Part shown: positions 1 through 7,514 of the stretch, piece by piece
How positions within the stretch are numbered: the first letter of the stretch is position 1
Layout of the letters: every line of letters starts with the position of its first letter
Assembly: GCF_013260645.1 (NCBI RefSeq)
Contig: NZ_CP053921.1
Location: forward strand, 2,281,289 to 2,345,288
Source of the DNA: Erythrobacter mangrovi
GTDB taxonomy: Bacteria > Pseudomonadota > Alphaproteobacteria > Sphingomonadales > Sphingomonadaceae
Direction of reading: 5' to 3'
Length of the DNA stretch: 64,000 bases
Program-made: the position numbers and the translations under genes
Notes under the pieces: model-generated
What the model was told of the DNA's origin: nothing
Seen by the model: only the letters and a program-made list of their open reading frames with translations
Databases searched by the model: none

Positions 1-19
1 CGCCCGGGCCACCTGGTGT

Positions 20-262
20 TTAGCCCTGCTGCTGGCTGGCCTGCTCGCGCTGGCCCTGCTGCGGCTGCAGGTTGAAGGCCTCCGGCTTGGCGCCGTCGAC
101 CTGCCTGGTTTCATAACCGAAACGCTGGCCCTGCTTGGGTTCGGCCGCTTCCTGCTGGAGGTCGGCCTTGACGAACGCAATCGGTTCGCCGCCCTTTTCG
201 GGTGAGATCATGCCGCGACCCTTGTTGGCGTCGTAGCTCTTGATATTGCCATAATGTGACAT
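20..262 (-). CDS. Cold-shock-domain-like small protein
   Basis: Predicted 80-residue protein resembling the Csp nucleic-acid-binding OB fold. The N-terminal half reads GNIKSYDANKGRGMISPEKG, which aligns with the usual G-x-V-K-W-F-N-x-x-K-G-[YF]-G-F-I RNP1 region, although the aromatic RNP residues are largely replaced (SYD for WFN, M for F). The C-terminal third is Gln-rich. The start at 262 was preferred over an in-frame codon at 292 because GGAAGG lies about 8 bases upstream and the domain begins at once. It is probably a cytoplasmic RNA/DNA chaperone of the sphingomonad CspA-like group. Loss of RNP aromatics may mean weaker RNA binding, which is inference. Confidence 0.72.
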   Translation of the reverse strand: MSHYGNIKSYDANKGRGMISPEKGGEPIAFVKADLQQEAAEPKQGQRFGYETRQVDGAKPEAFNLQPQQGQREQASQQQG

Positions 263-673
263 GGTGGAATTCCTTCCGTTTCGCGCGGGCAATCATAAGC
301 GACCGCTTGTGCGCGGGGCTAAGAGGCGAAAAGGAAAGAAGGAGGGGCAATGCGCCCCAAGGACCGTCGATCGCGACTGGTAGCTAAGTGTTAGATGGGG
401 TGGAAACCCCGCGATACAAGGGCGACGGGGGGGGGTGGATGGGCGGAATGTTGGGGTTGCGGTGGGCCGAACGAGACCGATCTCGCTGCAATAGAAAAGA
501 GCCTCGGTGCATCAGCATCAGGCCCCCGGGACATAACCGGCAATGTTCAGCTCTATCTGACCGGTGTTGGACGAATCCTACGCCGGATGGGTGCGCGCGG
601 ATTGGGATGGGGTGCGGGGATCAAGGGTGATGGTTGGCTTGCAACACGCTCAAACTTTCGTCACCGAGGTGAC
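263..673. other. Intergenic region, csp-like gene to CBASS cassette
   Basis: About 410 bases separating the divergent csp-like gene and the CapV gene. It should hold both promoters. Visible items are a small GGGGC/GCCCC inverted repeat near 344-358 without a T-tract and a run of nine G at 427-435. An open frame runs through it in phase with CapV from 395, but its Gly/Trp/Arg-rich translation is not patatin-like, so I treat it as non-coding. No RNA gene recognised. Confidence 0.5.
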
Positions 674-1606
674 ATGACTGATACGAGCATATTCAAAGTA
701 TTGAGCTTGGATGGCGGAGGGGCCAAAGGCTTTTATACGCTAGGAATACTCACGGAACTGGAGGCAGCAGCCGGAAAGCCGCTCAGTCAGCTTTTTGATC
801 TTATCTACGGAACCAGTACTGGATCGATCATCGCAGCATTGATTGCTGAAGGCCGGAGCGTTGATCAGATTCATGAGCTATATAAAGCGTATGTCACGCC
901 TGTGATGAAGGCCCGCTTACCTTCTGGAAAAAGCGCAGAATTGGAGAGCCTTGCTAGGGTCGTGTTCGGGAACTCCTCGTTCGAAAATTTGCAGACCCGC
1001 CTCGGAATTGTGGCAACGAATTGGGAGCTTGAAAAACCGCTCATCTTCAAATCAGATGCTAGTTTGGCATTTGGCCGGGGAGCGACATTCACACCCGGAT
1101 TTGGAGTTTCAATTGGTGATGCAGTGATTGCTTCCTGCTCTGCCTACCCCTTCTTCAAGCGCAAAATGTTGGTGACAAAGGACCAAAAGCAAGTCGAAGC
1201 GATCGATGGCGGGTTCTGCGCAAACAATCCAGTGATCTATGCAATCGCGGATGCTTTGTATGCTTTGAATGTGTCTAGAGCCAATCTACGAGTTCTAAGT
1301 CTTGGTTGCGGAAATTATCCTGAACCGAAGAAGGGCCTTTTCGATCTCTCCAAAATGGTCAGCAAACTTATTTCTGTCCAACTGCTCCAGAAAACTCTCG
1401 AAGCAAATATAAACTCGATGGAGCAGCTACGCCAGCTTACCTACTCCGATGTCGCCACGGTAAGGATTGACGAATCCTATTCCAAACCGGAAATGGCCAC
1501 AGATATGTTTGAAAGCAATCTTGCTAAACTAAATCTAATTTTCCAGCGTGGTTCAGAGTCTTTCGGATCAAACGAAAAGGCTATAGCTGCACTTTTGGGA
1601 ATTTAG
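674..1606 (+). CDS. capV: Patatin-like phospholipase, CBASS effector (CapV type)
   Basis: A 310-residue predicted phospholipase of the patatin family. The motifs are complete: oxyanion-hole loop DGGGAKG (residues 13-19), nucleophile elbow GTSTG (Ser48) and the second dyad member in IDGG (Asp178). In CBASS, CapV-type patatins are switched on by a cyclic dinucleotide made by the neighbouring CD-NTase and degrade the inner membrane, killing the phage-infected cell. The start at 674 has AGGTGA just upstream and places the first motif near residue 13. An in-frame extension to 395 is unlike patatin. The partner gene begins 2 bases after this stop, so they are co-transcribed. Base composition is visibly AT-richer than neighbours, a sign of transfer. 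The family is clear; the CBASS role follows from the partner gene. Confidence 0.88.
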   Translation: MTDTSIFKVLSLDGGGAKGFYTLGILTELEAAAGKPLSQLFDLIYGTSTGSIIAALIAEGRSVDQIHELYKAYVTPVMKARLPSGKSAELESLARVVFGNSSFENLQTRLGIVATNWELEKPLIFKSDASLAFGRGATFTPGFGVSIGDAVIASCSAYPFFKRKMLVTKDQKQVEAIDGGFCANNPVIYAIADALYALNVSRANLRVLSLGCGNYPEPKKGLFDLSKMVSKLISVQLLQKTLEANINSMEQLRQLTYSDVATVRIDESYSKPEMATDMFESNLAKLNLIFQRGSESFGSNEKAIAALLGI

Positions 1607-1608
1607 TT

Positions 1609-2499
1609 GTGGGTCCATCAGAAATTACGCTGCAAGGCTGGGCCAGACAGGGCTCTGTCGCACAATCTCAACAGACATACGAGGCGGTGAAAAACTGCCT
1701 CAATCAACCTGAATCTGGATACTTCGGAAAATCTACCGAGAATTTTCTGCAAGGCTCATATGCGAACCACACGAACATAATCAGCGACAGCGATGTGGAT
1801 ATTGTCCAAGCTCTGACTGGGACTTATTATTCAGACACGGACGAACTGAGCCCCGAAGACCTTAGGGCTTACAATGAGGGCTTTATCGCTGCAACATACG
1901 GCTATGAGGATTTCAAAAGGGATGTCACGCTTCAATTGAAGCGTTGCTTTGGCGACGGCGTGAGCGCTGGTAACAAGGCCATATTCGTCCCAGGCAATAC
2001 GTATCGCCGAGACGCCGACGTGTTAGCTTGTGCGCAATTTCGCCGATACTATCGGTATCACACACCGTCAGACCAAGGATACCACACGGGCATCGTCTTT
2101 TGGACGAATGACGGCACGCGTATCATCAATTTTCCAAAACAGCATCGTTCAAACTGTTCTGCAAAAAATCAAAACACGATGCAGAACTTCAAGCCAAATG
2201 TTCGAGTATTAAAAAACTACAGAAATGCGATGATCGACGAGGGATATATAGCCGATAATCTGGCTCCATCCTATTTTCTGGAGGGCGCCATGTTTAATGT
2301 TCCGAATCATATCTTTTCAAATAGTCACCGGGATACCATCGCCGGATCGTTAGACTGGTTCGCCACGTGCGATCGCGACGAACTGGTTTGCGCAAATGAA
2401 CTCTACAAGCTTCTTCATCCAAGCTCTCCGGTCACTTGGCGACGAGAGAAGTTTGACGAATTCGTCACTCAGGCCATCCGCTACTGGCGCGAGCACTAG
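1609..2499 (+). CDS. cGAS/DncV-like nucleotidyltransferase (CD-NTase), CBASS sensor/synthase
   Basis: A 296-residue nucleotidyltransferase of the polymerase-beta superfamily. It carries LQGSY (residues 47-51, the hG[GS] loop) followed by the metal-binding DSDVD (Asp62, Asp64), and a third acidic residue in YRRDADV (Asp137), the layout of CD-NTases that make cyclic di- or trinucleotides in CBASS. Start is GTG at 1609, two bases after the patatin gene stop, with the ribosome presumably handed over. No Cap2 (E1/E2-like), Cap3 (JAB) or HORMA/TRIP13 gene follows, so this would be a short type I CBASS. The nucleotide product and CD-NTase clade cannot be assigned by eye. AT-rich codon use matches the patatin gene and differs from the host. 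An OAS-like or antitoxin-type nucleotidyltransferase is less likely given the partner. Confidence 0.85.
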   Translation: MGPSEITLQGWARQGSVAQSQQTYEAVKNCLNQPESGYFGKSTENFLQGSYANHTNIISDSDVDIVQALTGTYYSDTDELSPEDLRAYNEGFIAATYGYEDFKRDVTLQLKRCFGDGVSAGNKAIFVPGNTYRRDADVLACAQFRRYYRYHTPSDQGYHTGIVFWTNDGTRIINFPKQHRSNCSAKNQNTMQNFKPNVRVLKNYRNAMIDEGYIADNLAPSYFLEGAMFNVPNHIFSNSHRDTIAGSLDWFATCDRDELVCANELYKLLHPSSPVTWRREKFDEFVTQAIRYWREH

Positions 2500-2620
2500 C
2501 AAATTTGCGTTCGCAATGCGGTATGAGACGTTGCACAAGAATAGGTCTTTTGTACCTCTCTCCCGAAGCCTAAATCCATTGGCCACAAAGCATCTTGGCG
2601 CCGCGGTTTCCTGTTTTCGT

Positions 2621-2712
2621 CCCTCAGACGCCGGGCGCCGCACGTCCGTGCGGCTTGGCTTCGCGGCATAAGCCGCGGCGGGCGGTCGCCCTCGCCTCGC
2701 CTCCGGCTCGGT
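2621..2712. repeat. 92-bp repeat, copy 1 (two internal hairpins)
   Basis: Same-strand copy of the element at 3692-3783, differing at about 4 of 92 positions. It contains two perfect stem-loops: GCCGCAC-GTCC-GTGCGGC and CGCGGC-ATAA-GCCGCG. One difference from copy 2 falls in the first loop and leaves the stem intact. REP/BIME-like intergenic element, lying directly downstream of the CBASS cassette. Confidence 0.85.
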
Positions 2713-2757
2713 TATTGCGCCAGTTTGAGAGGTTCCGTCTGTGTCCGAGCACCCTAC

Positions 2758-2794
2758 CCAAAGCAAAAGGGCCGGAGCTTTCGCCCCGGCCCTT
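2758..2794 (-). terminator. Rho-independent terminator of the OMP gene
   Basis: Read on the minus strand, a 9-bp perfect stem AAGGGCCGG/CCGGCCCTT is followed by TTTTGCTTT, 21 bases beyond the stop codon of the outer membrane protein gene at 2816. Confidence 0.8.
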
Positions 2795-2815
2795 CGCAAG
2801 TAACACCACAGTCGC

Positions 2816-3460
2816 TCAGTAGCGGAGCGAAATCCCCGCACGGAAGCTGCCGTTGTCGAGGCTGACGCCATCGCCCAGCCCGGCACCGCTATAATCGCTG
2901 ATCACATATTCGGCGCGCAGGGCGATATTGGCCCCCACCATCGTTTCCATGCCCGCACCGTACTGGAACCCGTCCTCGGTCTCGCTTTCGGAAAGGGTAT
3001 CGACCCCATCGCTCAGCGTGACCTTGAACTTGGTGTTGATCCAGCCGCCGCGCACATAGACGGCGGTGCTGCGCGAAACCTTGGCGCCCAGCCGGGCCGC
3101 GATGCCATAGGATTCCTTCGCCTTGGCCGTCAGCGAGAAAGTATCGACACCGTCGCTGATCGAAGCACCCATGCTGGCATCGCTCAGCCCCGCAAAGCCT
3201 TCCACGGCAAGGAAACCGCCGGTGAAGCCCATGTGATAGCCGGCGAATACGCCACCGGCGACGCCATCGCCGCTGATACCATCGAACGAGGCATCGAAGC
3301 CGGTATCGGCAATGTCGGTGTCGGCACTCAGCTCGTAATTGTCTACGCCAGCCTCTGCGCCGAAATAGAATCCCGACCATGCACCTTCGGAACCGTCCTG
3401 GGCATGGGCGACACTTGGGCAAGCCACAGCAAGGGCTGCGCCTAAAAGCATCTTCTTCAT
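2816..3460 (-). CDS. Outer membrane beta-barrel protein with signal peptide
   Basis: A 214-residue protein. Residues 1-20 form a typical Sec signal (MKK, hydrophobic core, cleavage after AHA-Q). The mature part alternates short hydrophobic strands with Gly/Asp-rich turns (GFYFGAEAGV near the start, FRAGISLRY at the end), as in the small 8-stranded OmpA/Opa-like barrels (PF13505 type). The C-terminal Tyr is the usual barrel-ending aromatic recognised by BAM. The start at 3460 has AGGAG 9 bases upstream. The gene is monocistronic, ends at its own terminator, and sits between two direct repeat copies (2621-2712 and 3692-3783). Substrate or adhesion role is unknown. Confidence 0.82.
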   Translation of the reverse strand: MKKMLLGAALAVACPSVAHAQDGSEGAWSGFYFGAEAGVDNYELSADTDIADTGFDASFDGISGDGVAGGVFAGYHMGFTGGFLAVEGFAGLSDASMGASISDGVDTFSLTAKAKESYGIAARLGAKVSRSTAVYVRGGWINTKFKVTLSDGVDTLSESETEDGFQYGAGMETMVGANIALRAEYVISDYSGAGLGDGVSLDNGSFRAGISLRY

Positions 3461-3691
3461 GGTTCGCTCCTGATCAATTGAAGGGTTTTTTATTTTCTTG
3501 GCGAACCCGGTGCCAATTTAGCCGCGAACGGAATCGCTGTGAATCGGGTTTCTACTTGGGCGAATGCTTCGCACGCACTCTGTGCCTTTCGAGTCACAGG
3601 GAGCAGGCGGGAGAACCATTGCCCGATTCGCAGGTTTTTGTTTTCGTTCTGGAATTGTGGGTGCCGTGAGTCTGTGAGTTCTTTTGTTTCA

Positions 3692-3783
3692 CCCTCAAAT
3701 GCCGGGCGCCGCACATCCGTGCGGCTTGGCTTCGCGGCATAAGCCGCGGCGGGCGGTCGCCCTCGCCTCGCCTGCGGCTCGGT
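3692..3783. repeat. 92-bp repeat, copy 2
   Basis: Near-identical to 2621-2712, same orientation. Both internal stem-loops are preserved (GCCGCAC-ATCC-GTGCGGC and CGCGGC-ATAA-GCCGCG). Copies 1 and 2 bracket the outer membrane protein gene as direct repeats about 1 kb apart. Confidence 0.85.
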
Positions 3784-3832
3784 GACCTCGCCAGCTAGAA
3801 CCGTTTTCCTACTTCGCAGTTTTTTGTTTTGG

Positions 3833-3884
3833 TCCCTCAAACGCCGGGCGGAGCGCGGTCGCGCTTGCCTCGGCTGGGCCTCGG
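3833..3884. repeat. Diverged third copy of the repeat
   Basis: Begins with the same left edge as the other copies (TCCCTCAAACGCCGGGCG after a T-rich stretch) and keeps the GCGGTCGCxCTxGCCTCG core, but lacks the central hairpin segment. It runs right up to the ribosome-binding region of the HTH gene that starts at 3896. Confidence 0.55.
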
Positions 3885-3895
3885 AGATCAGAGCC

Positions 3896-4456
3896 ATGAC
3901 CGAACCCACCCGCGCCACTCCCCGCCAGGCGACCTCCGCCGCTGCCCATGTCGGCCCGCTACCCGACGAGGACGATCCGCTCCTCGCCTTCACCCCCTAT
4001 CGCCACGCCGCACCCCGCCGCAATTCGATCACGCCCGAGCTGCAGCGCCGCTTCGTCGCCACGCTGGCGGCGACCGGCATCGTCAAGGCGGCGGCGCGGT
4101 CGATCGGGCGCTCGCTTGAAGCGCTCTACAAGCTGCGCCACCGGCCCGGGGCGGAAGGCTTTGCCGCCGCCTGGGACGAGGCGCTTGCCTGGGGCGTGCT
4201 GCGGCTGGAGGATTGCGCGATCGAGCGCGCGCTGGCCGACAACGGCTACAATTCGCGCGCCAATTCGCTGCTGGCCTTCGTCCTCTCCTATCGCTCGCGC
4301 TTCAAGGTGGACGTACGCGACCTCGAACCGGGCCACGTGGTCTATGAAAGGATTCGGGCGGAGGTCCTGGCGGAAGAGGCACGCAAGCGGCGCGCGGGCG
4401 CAGCGTGCTGCGCGTCTAGCGAGGACGCACCCGCGGAGGCGAGTGCGAAAGACTAA
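3896..4456 (+). CDS. Small HTH-containing hypothetical protein
   Basis: A 186-residue protein of unknown function. Residues about 44-75 (TPELQRRFVATLAATGIVKAAARSIGRS) look like a helix-turn-helix of the sigma-70 region 4/terminase-small-subunit kind, followed by YKLRHRPGAEGFAAAWDEAL and a charged Ala-rich C-terminus. Similar proteins are widespread as uncharacterised genes in sphingomonads. The start at 3896 follows GGAG by about 9 bases. The stop overlaps the stop of the convergent LysR gene by 4 bases. Probably DNA-binding; there are no phage genes nearby to support a terminase role. Confidence 0.65.
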   Translation: MTEPTRATPRQATSAAAHVGPLPDEDDPLLAFTPYRHAAPRRNSITPELQRRFVATLAATGIVKAAARSIGRSLEALYKLRHRPGAEGFAAAWDEALAWGVLRLEDCAIERALADNGYNSRANSLLAFVLSYRSRFKVDVRDLEPGHVVYERIRAEVLAEEARKRRAGAACCASSEDAPAEASAKD

Positions 4457-5238
4457 GCCGTGAGGAAGCCCACCAGCGCCTTGACCTTCTTGGTCCGCCA
4501 TTGCGGCGTGGGGGCGACCAGCCAATAGGCGCGCGTGCCCGGATCGGGCCCTTCGAGGATCTCGAGCTTGCCCGCCTCGACCGCGTCCTTGGCCAGCAGT
4601 TCGGGCAGGATCGCCTTGCCCAGCCCGGCCATCGCGCTCGACAGCGCCTGGCCCGCGTTGGAGACGCAGATATGCGCGCTGATCCCGTCCTGCAGCGGCA
4701 GGCCCCAGTCGATCCAGCGGTCGGGCGCGCCCGGTGCGGCCACGGTCACGCGGCGCGCGGCGTCGAGCTCGACCCCCTGCAGATCGCCCGGGCCGTCGAC
4801 CAGCCGGATCGCGCAATCGAGGTTAGCCTCGGTAAAGTCGGCGTGTTCGTCCGCCACGAAGGTGAACTTGATCTCGGGATTGGCCTTGCCGAATTCGGCG
4901 AGGCGCGGGGCGAGCCATTGCGCGTAGAATTCGCGCGGGCAGGCGATGGTATAGCTGTCGCTGGCCTGCCCCGCCTGCATCGCGGACACGCTTTCCTCGA
5001 ACTTGAGGAAGCCTTCGCGCAGCGCGTCGAGCCCGGCGGCGCCTTCCTGCGTCAGCTCCAGCCCCTTGCTGGTGCGGCGGAACAGCACCGTGCCGAGGTG
5101 ATCCTCGAGCGCGCGGATCTGCTGGCCCACGGCGGCGGGGGTCACGGCAAGCTCGTCCGCCGCGCGGGTGAACGAAAGGTGCCGCGCGGCGGCATCGTAA
5201 ACGCGCAGGGCGTTGAGAGGCAGGTGCGTGCGCTTCAT
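4453..5238 (-). CDS. LysR family transcriptional regulator (GcvA-like)
   Basis: A 261-residue LTTR. The winged HTH is at residues about 7-65 (LNALRVYDAAARHLSFTRAADELAVTPAAVGQQIRALE), with the GcvA-group signature SFTRAADEL-x-VTPAAV-x-QQI. An effector-binding domain follows but is roughly 35 residues shorter than a full-length LTTR (about 295-300), ending in WRTKKVKALVGFL. The regulated gene is not obvious: its 3' neighbour is convergent, and the divergently placed ppk1 gene starts about 115 bases away, so the shared upstream region could carry its operator. Confidence 0.82.
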   Translation of the reverse strand: MKRTHLPLNALRVYDAAARHLSFTRAADELAVTPAAVGQQIRALEDHLGTVLFRRTSKGLELTQEGAAGLDALREGFLKFEESVSAMQAGQASDSYTIACPREFYAQWLAPRLAEFGKANPEIKFTFVADEHADFTEANLDCAIRLVDGPGDLQGVELDAARRVTVAAPGAPDRWIDWGLPLQDGISAHICVSNAGQALSSAMAGLGKAILPELLAKDAVEAGKLEILEGPDPGTRAYWLVAPTPQWRTKKVKALVGFLTA

Positions 5239-5354
5239 CGGAAGCGCGCGTTAGGCGATGCGGGGGCGCGAGACAAGATCGACTTGCGCCGAGAGCCTTG
5301 TCACGCACCCGCAACATGCGCCAGACAGGGCCCATGGCACGGATACCGCTGGCA

Positions 5355-7514
5355 ATGAACGACGATACCACCCCCGCTGCCCCGGCACGCTTCGACTCGC
5401 CCGAGTCGCGCTACGTCAATCGCGAGCTGAGCTGGCTGTCGTTCAACCGCCGCGTCACCGCCGAGGCCGAGAACGAGGCCTATCCGCTGCTCGAACGGCT
5501 GCGCTTCCTGTCGATCTCCGCCAGCAACCTCGACGAATTCACGATGATCCGCGTCGCCGGGCTCGAAGGCCAGGCCAGCCGCGGGCTCGAAACGCTGAGC
5601 ATCGACGGGCGCGACCCGCGCCAGCAGCTCGAGGCGATCCGCGAGGAACTGGGTGCGCTGGTCATTCGCCAGCAGGTGGTGCTCGACGATTTGCGACGCC
5701 TGCTTGCGCTCGAAGGCATGCTGATCGCCACGGTCGAGGACCTCGCCCCCGACCAGCAGGCCTGGCTGGAACGCTATTTCGAGAACGAGGTGCTGCCGAT
5801 CATCACCCCGCAGGCGATCGATCCCAGCCATCCCTTCCCCTTCATCGCCAACATGGGGATGGGGGTGATCTTCCGCCTCAAGCGCGGCAAGCGCCAGGCC
5901 GACCTGATGGAGATGGTGCTGATCCCCAGCGGCGCGCCGCGCTTCGTGCGCGTGCCGGGTGCGCAGGCGATTTACGTGCCGATCGAGCAGCTGGTGGTCC
6001 GCTTCGCCCCGCTGCTGTTCCCCGGCTTCAAGATCCTCGGCGACGGGCTGTTCCGCGTGCTGCGCGACAGCGACATCGAGGTCGAGGACGAGGCCGAGGA
6101 CCTGGTCCGCTACTTCCGCAGCGCGATCCAGCGCCGCCGCCGCGGCCACGTCGTGCTGCTCGAACTCGATGATGAGTGCGACGAGGTTGCCGAAGCGCTG
6201 CTGCGCGAACAGTTCGACGTCGATACCGCAATGACGGTCAAGACCAATGGCATGCTCGGCCTGTCGGACCTCGCGGCGATCTGCAGCGAACCGCGCCCCG
6301 ATCTCAAGTTCGAACCCTTCAGCCCGCGCTACCCCGAACGCGTGCTGGCGCATGACGGCGACATCTTCTCCGCCGTCCGCGAAAAGGACATCGTCATCCA
6401 TCACCCCTACGAAAGCTTCGAGGTGGTGGTCGATTACCTGCGCCAGGCGGCGCGCGATCCGGCGGTGGTCTCGATCAAGCAGACGCTCTATCGCGCAGGC
6501 GACCAGTCACCGGTAATCGCCGCGCTGATCGAGGCGGCCGAAGCGGGCAAGGCGGTGACCGCGGTGGTCGAATTGAAGGCCCGCTTCGACGAAGAGCGCA
6601 ACATCCACTGGGCCAACGAGCTCGAGCGCGCCGGGGTGCAGGTCATCTACGGCTTCACCGAGTGGAAGACCCACGCCAAGGTCAGCCTGGTCGTGCGCCG
6701 CGAAGAGGACGGCTATCGCACTTACTGCCATTTCGGCACGGGCAACTATCATCCGGTCAATGCGCGCATCTACACCGATTTCAGCTTCTTCACCGCCGAT
6801 CCGGCGCTGGGGCGCGACGCGGCCAAGCTGTTCAATTTCGTCACCGGCTATGTCGAACCGACCGAGCTCGAGAAGCTCTCGATCTCGCCGCTGGGGATGC
6901 AGGACAAGCTCTACGCCTTGATCGACCGCGAGATCGAACATGCGCGCGCGGGCCGCCCGTCGGGCATCTGGGCCAAGCTCAATTCGATCACCAACAAGGG
7001 CGTGATCGACAAGCTCTACGAAGCAAGCGCCGCCGGCGTAGGGGTCACGCTGGTGGTGCGCGGCATCTGCTCGCTGCGCGCCGGCATTCCGGGCCTGTCG
7101 GACAATATCCAGGTCAAGTCGATCATCGGCCGCTTCCTCGAACACAGCCGCATGTGGGTGTTCGCCAACGGCTACAAGCTGCCCAGCAAGCGCGCCGCGG
7201 TCTATATCACCAGCGCCGATGCGATGAGCCGCAACCTCGAACACCGGGTCGAGGTAATGGTCCCCGTGACCAACAAGACGGTGCACGACCAGCTGCTCGA
7301 TCAGGTGATGCTGGCCAATATCCTCGATACCGAGCGAAGCTGGCGGCTCGACCCCGATGGCCAGTATCGCCGAATGCGGATCGGTGAAGGCGGCTTCAAC
7401 TGCCACCATTACTTCATGGCCAACCCCTCGCTATCGGGCCGCGGTTCGGCTGGCGGGGCGCAGGATGTGCCGCGCCTGACGCTTGAAGGTCCGATCATGG
7501 GCCCCAAGGCGTGA
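5355..7514 (+). CDS. ppk1: Polyphosphate kinase 1
   Basis: A 719-residue PPK1 that reversibly builds long inorganic polyphosphate from ATP. N-terminal RYVNRELSWLSFNRRV is the family hallmark. The HKD-like catalytic segments are present: THAKVSLVVRR and YCHFGTGNYHP (autophosphorylated His region), and LEHSRMWVFANG, containing the second essential His. The length matches the family. The start is uncertain: in-frame ATG at 5316 and 5334 and TTG at 5298 also exist, none with a strong Shine-Dalgarno. I chose 5355 because homology begins shortly after it. The last codons overlap the ppx start (GTGA), so synthesis and breakdown of polyphosphate are translationally coupled. Confidence 0.93.
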   Translation: MNDDTTPAAPARFDSPESRYVNRELSWLSFNRRVTAEAENEAYPLLERLRFLSISASNLDEFTMIRVAGLEGQASRGLETLSIDGRDPRQQLEAIREELGALVIRQQVVLDDLRRLLALEGMLIATVEDLAPDQQAWLERYFENEVLPIITPQAIDPSHPFPFIANMGMGVIFRLKRGKRQADLMEMVLIPSGAPRFVRVPGAQAIYVPIEQLVVRFAPLLFPGFKILGDGLFRVLRDSDIEVEDEAEDLVRYFRSAIQRRRRGHVVLLELDDECDEVAEALLREQFDVDTAMTVKTNGMLGLSDLAAICSEPRPDLKFEPFSPRYPERVLAHDGDIFSAVREKDIVIHHPYESFEVVVDYLRQAARDPAVVSIKQTLYRAGDQSPVIAALIEAAEAGKAVTAVVELKARFDEERNIHWANELERAGVQVIYGFTEWKTHAKVSLVVRREEDGYRTYCHFGTGNYHPVNARIYTDFSFFTADPALGRDAAKLFNFVTGYVEPTELEKLSISPLGMQDKLYALIDREIEHARAGRPSGIWAKLNSITNKGVIDKLYEASAAGVGVTLVVRGICSLRAGIPGLSDNIQVKSIIGRFLEHSRMWVFANGYKLPSKRAAVYITSADAMSRNLEHRVEVMVPVTNKTVHDQLLDQVMLANILDTERSWRLDPDGQYRRMRIGEGGFNCHHYFMANPSLSGRGSAGGAQDVPRLTLEGPIMGPKA

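Larger units (their letters stand above)
3461..3895. other. Repeat-rich intergenic region
   Basis: About 435 bases between the OMP gene and the small HTH gene. It holds the OMP promoter, repeat copy 2 (3692-3783) and a diverged third copy (3833-3884). The minus-strand frame across it encodes Arg/Pro/Ala-rich sequence that simply mirrors the repeat, and I do not call it a gene. Confidence 0.6.

Noticed and set aside
395..673. In-frame N-terminal extension of the patatin gene
   Set aside because: Low-complexity Gly/Trp/Arg-rich translation with no homology, while the ATG at 674 has AGGTGA upstream and fits the family.
2350..2886. Minus-strand frame overlapping the CD-NTase end and repeat copy 1
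   Set aside because: Its Arg/Pro/Ala-rich peptide is generated by the repeat; the same peptide appears in the frame at 3490-3993. No ribosome-binding site and overlap with real genes.
2621..3783. Possible CRISPR array or transposon ends
   Set aside because: Only two intact copies about 1 kb apart with an OMP gene between; no short regular spacers, no cas genes, no transposase.
3490..3993. Minus-strand frame across repeats 2 and 3
   Set aside because: Repeat-encoded shadow, overlapping the HTH gene; codon use not gene-like.
3896..4456. Phage terminase small subunit
   Set aside because: The HTH is similar, but no phage structural, lysis or integrase genes are nearby; kept as an unassigned HTH protein.
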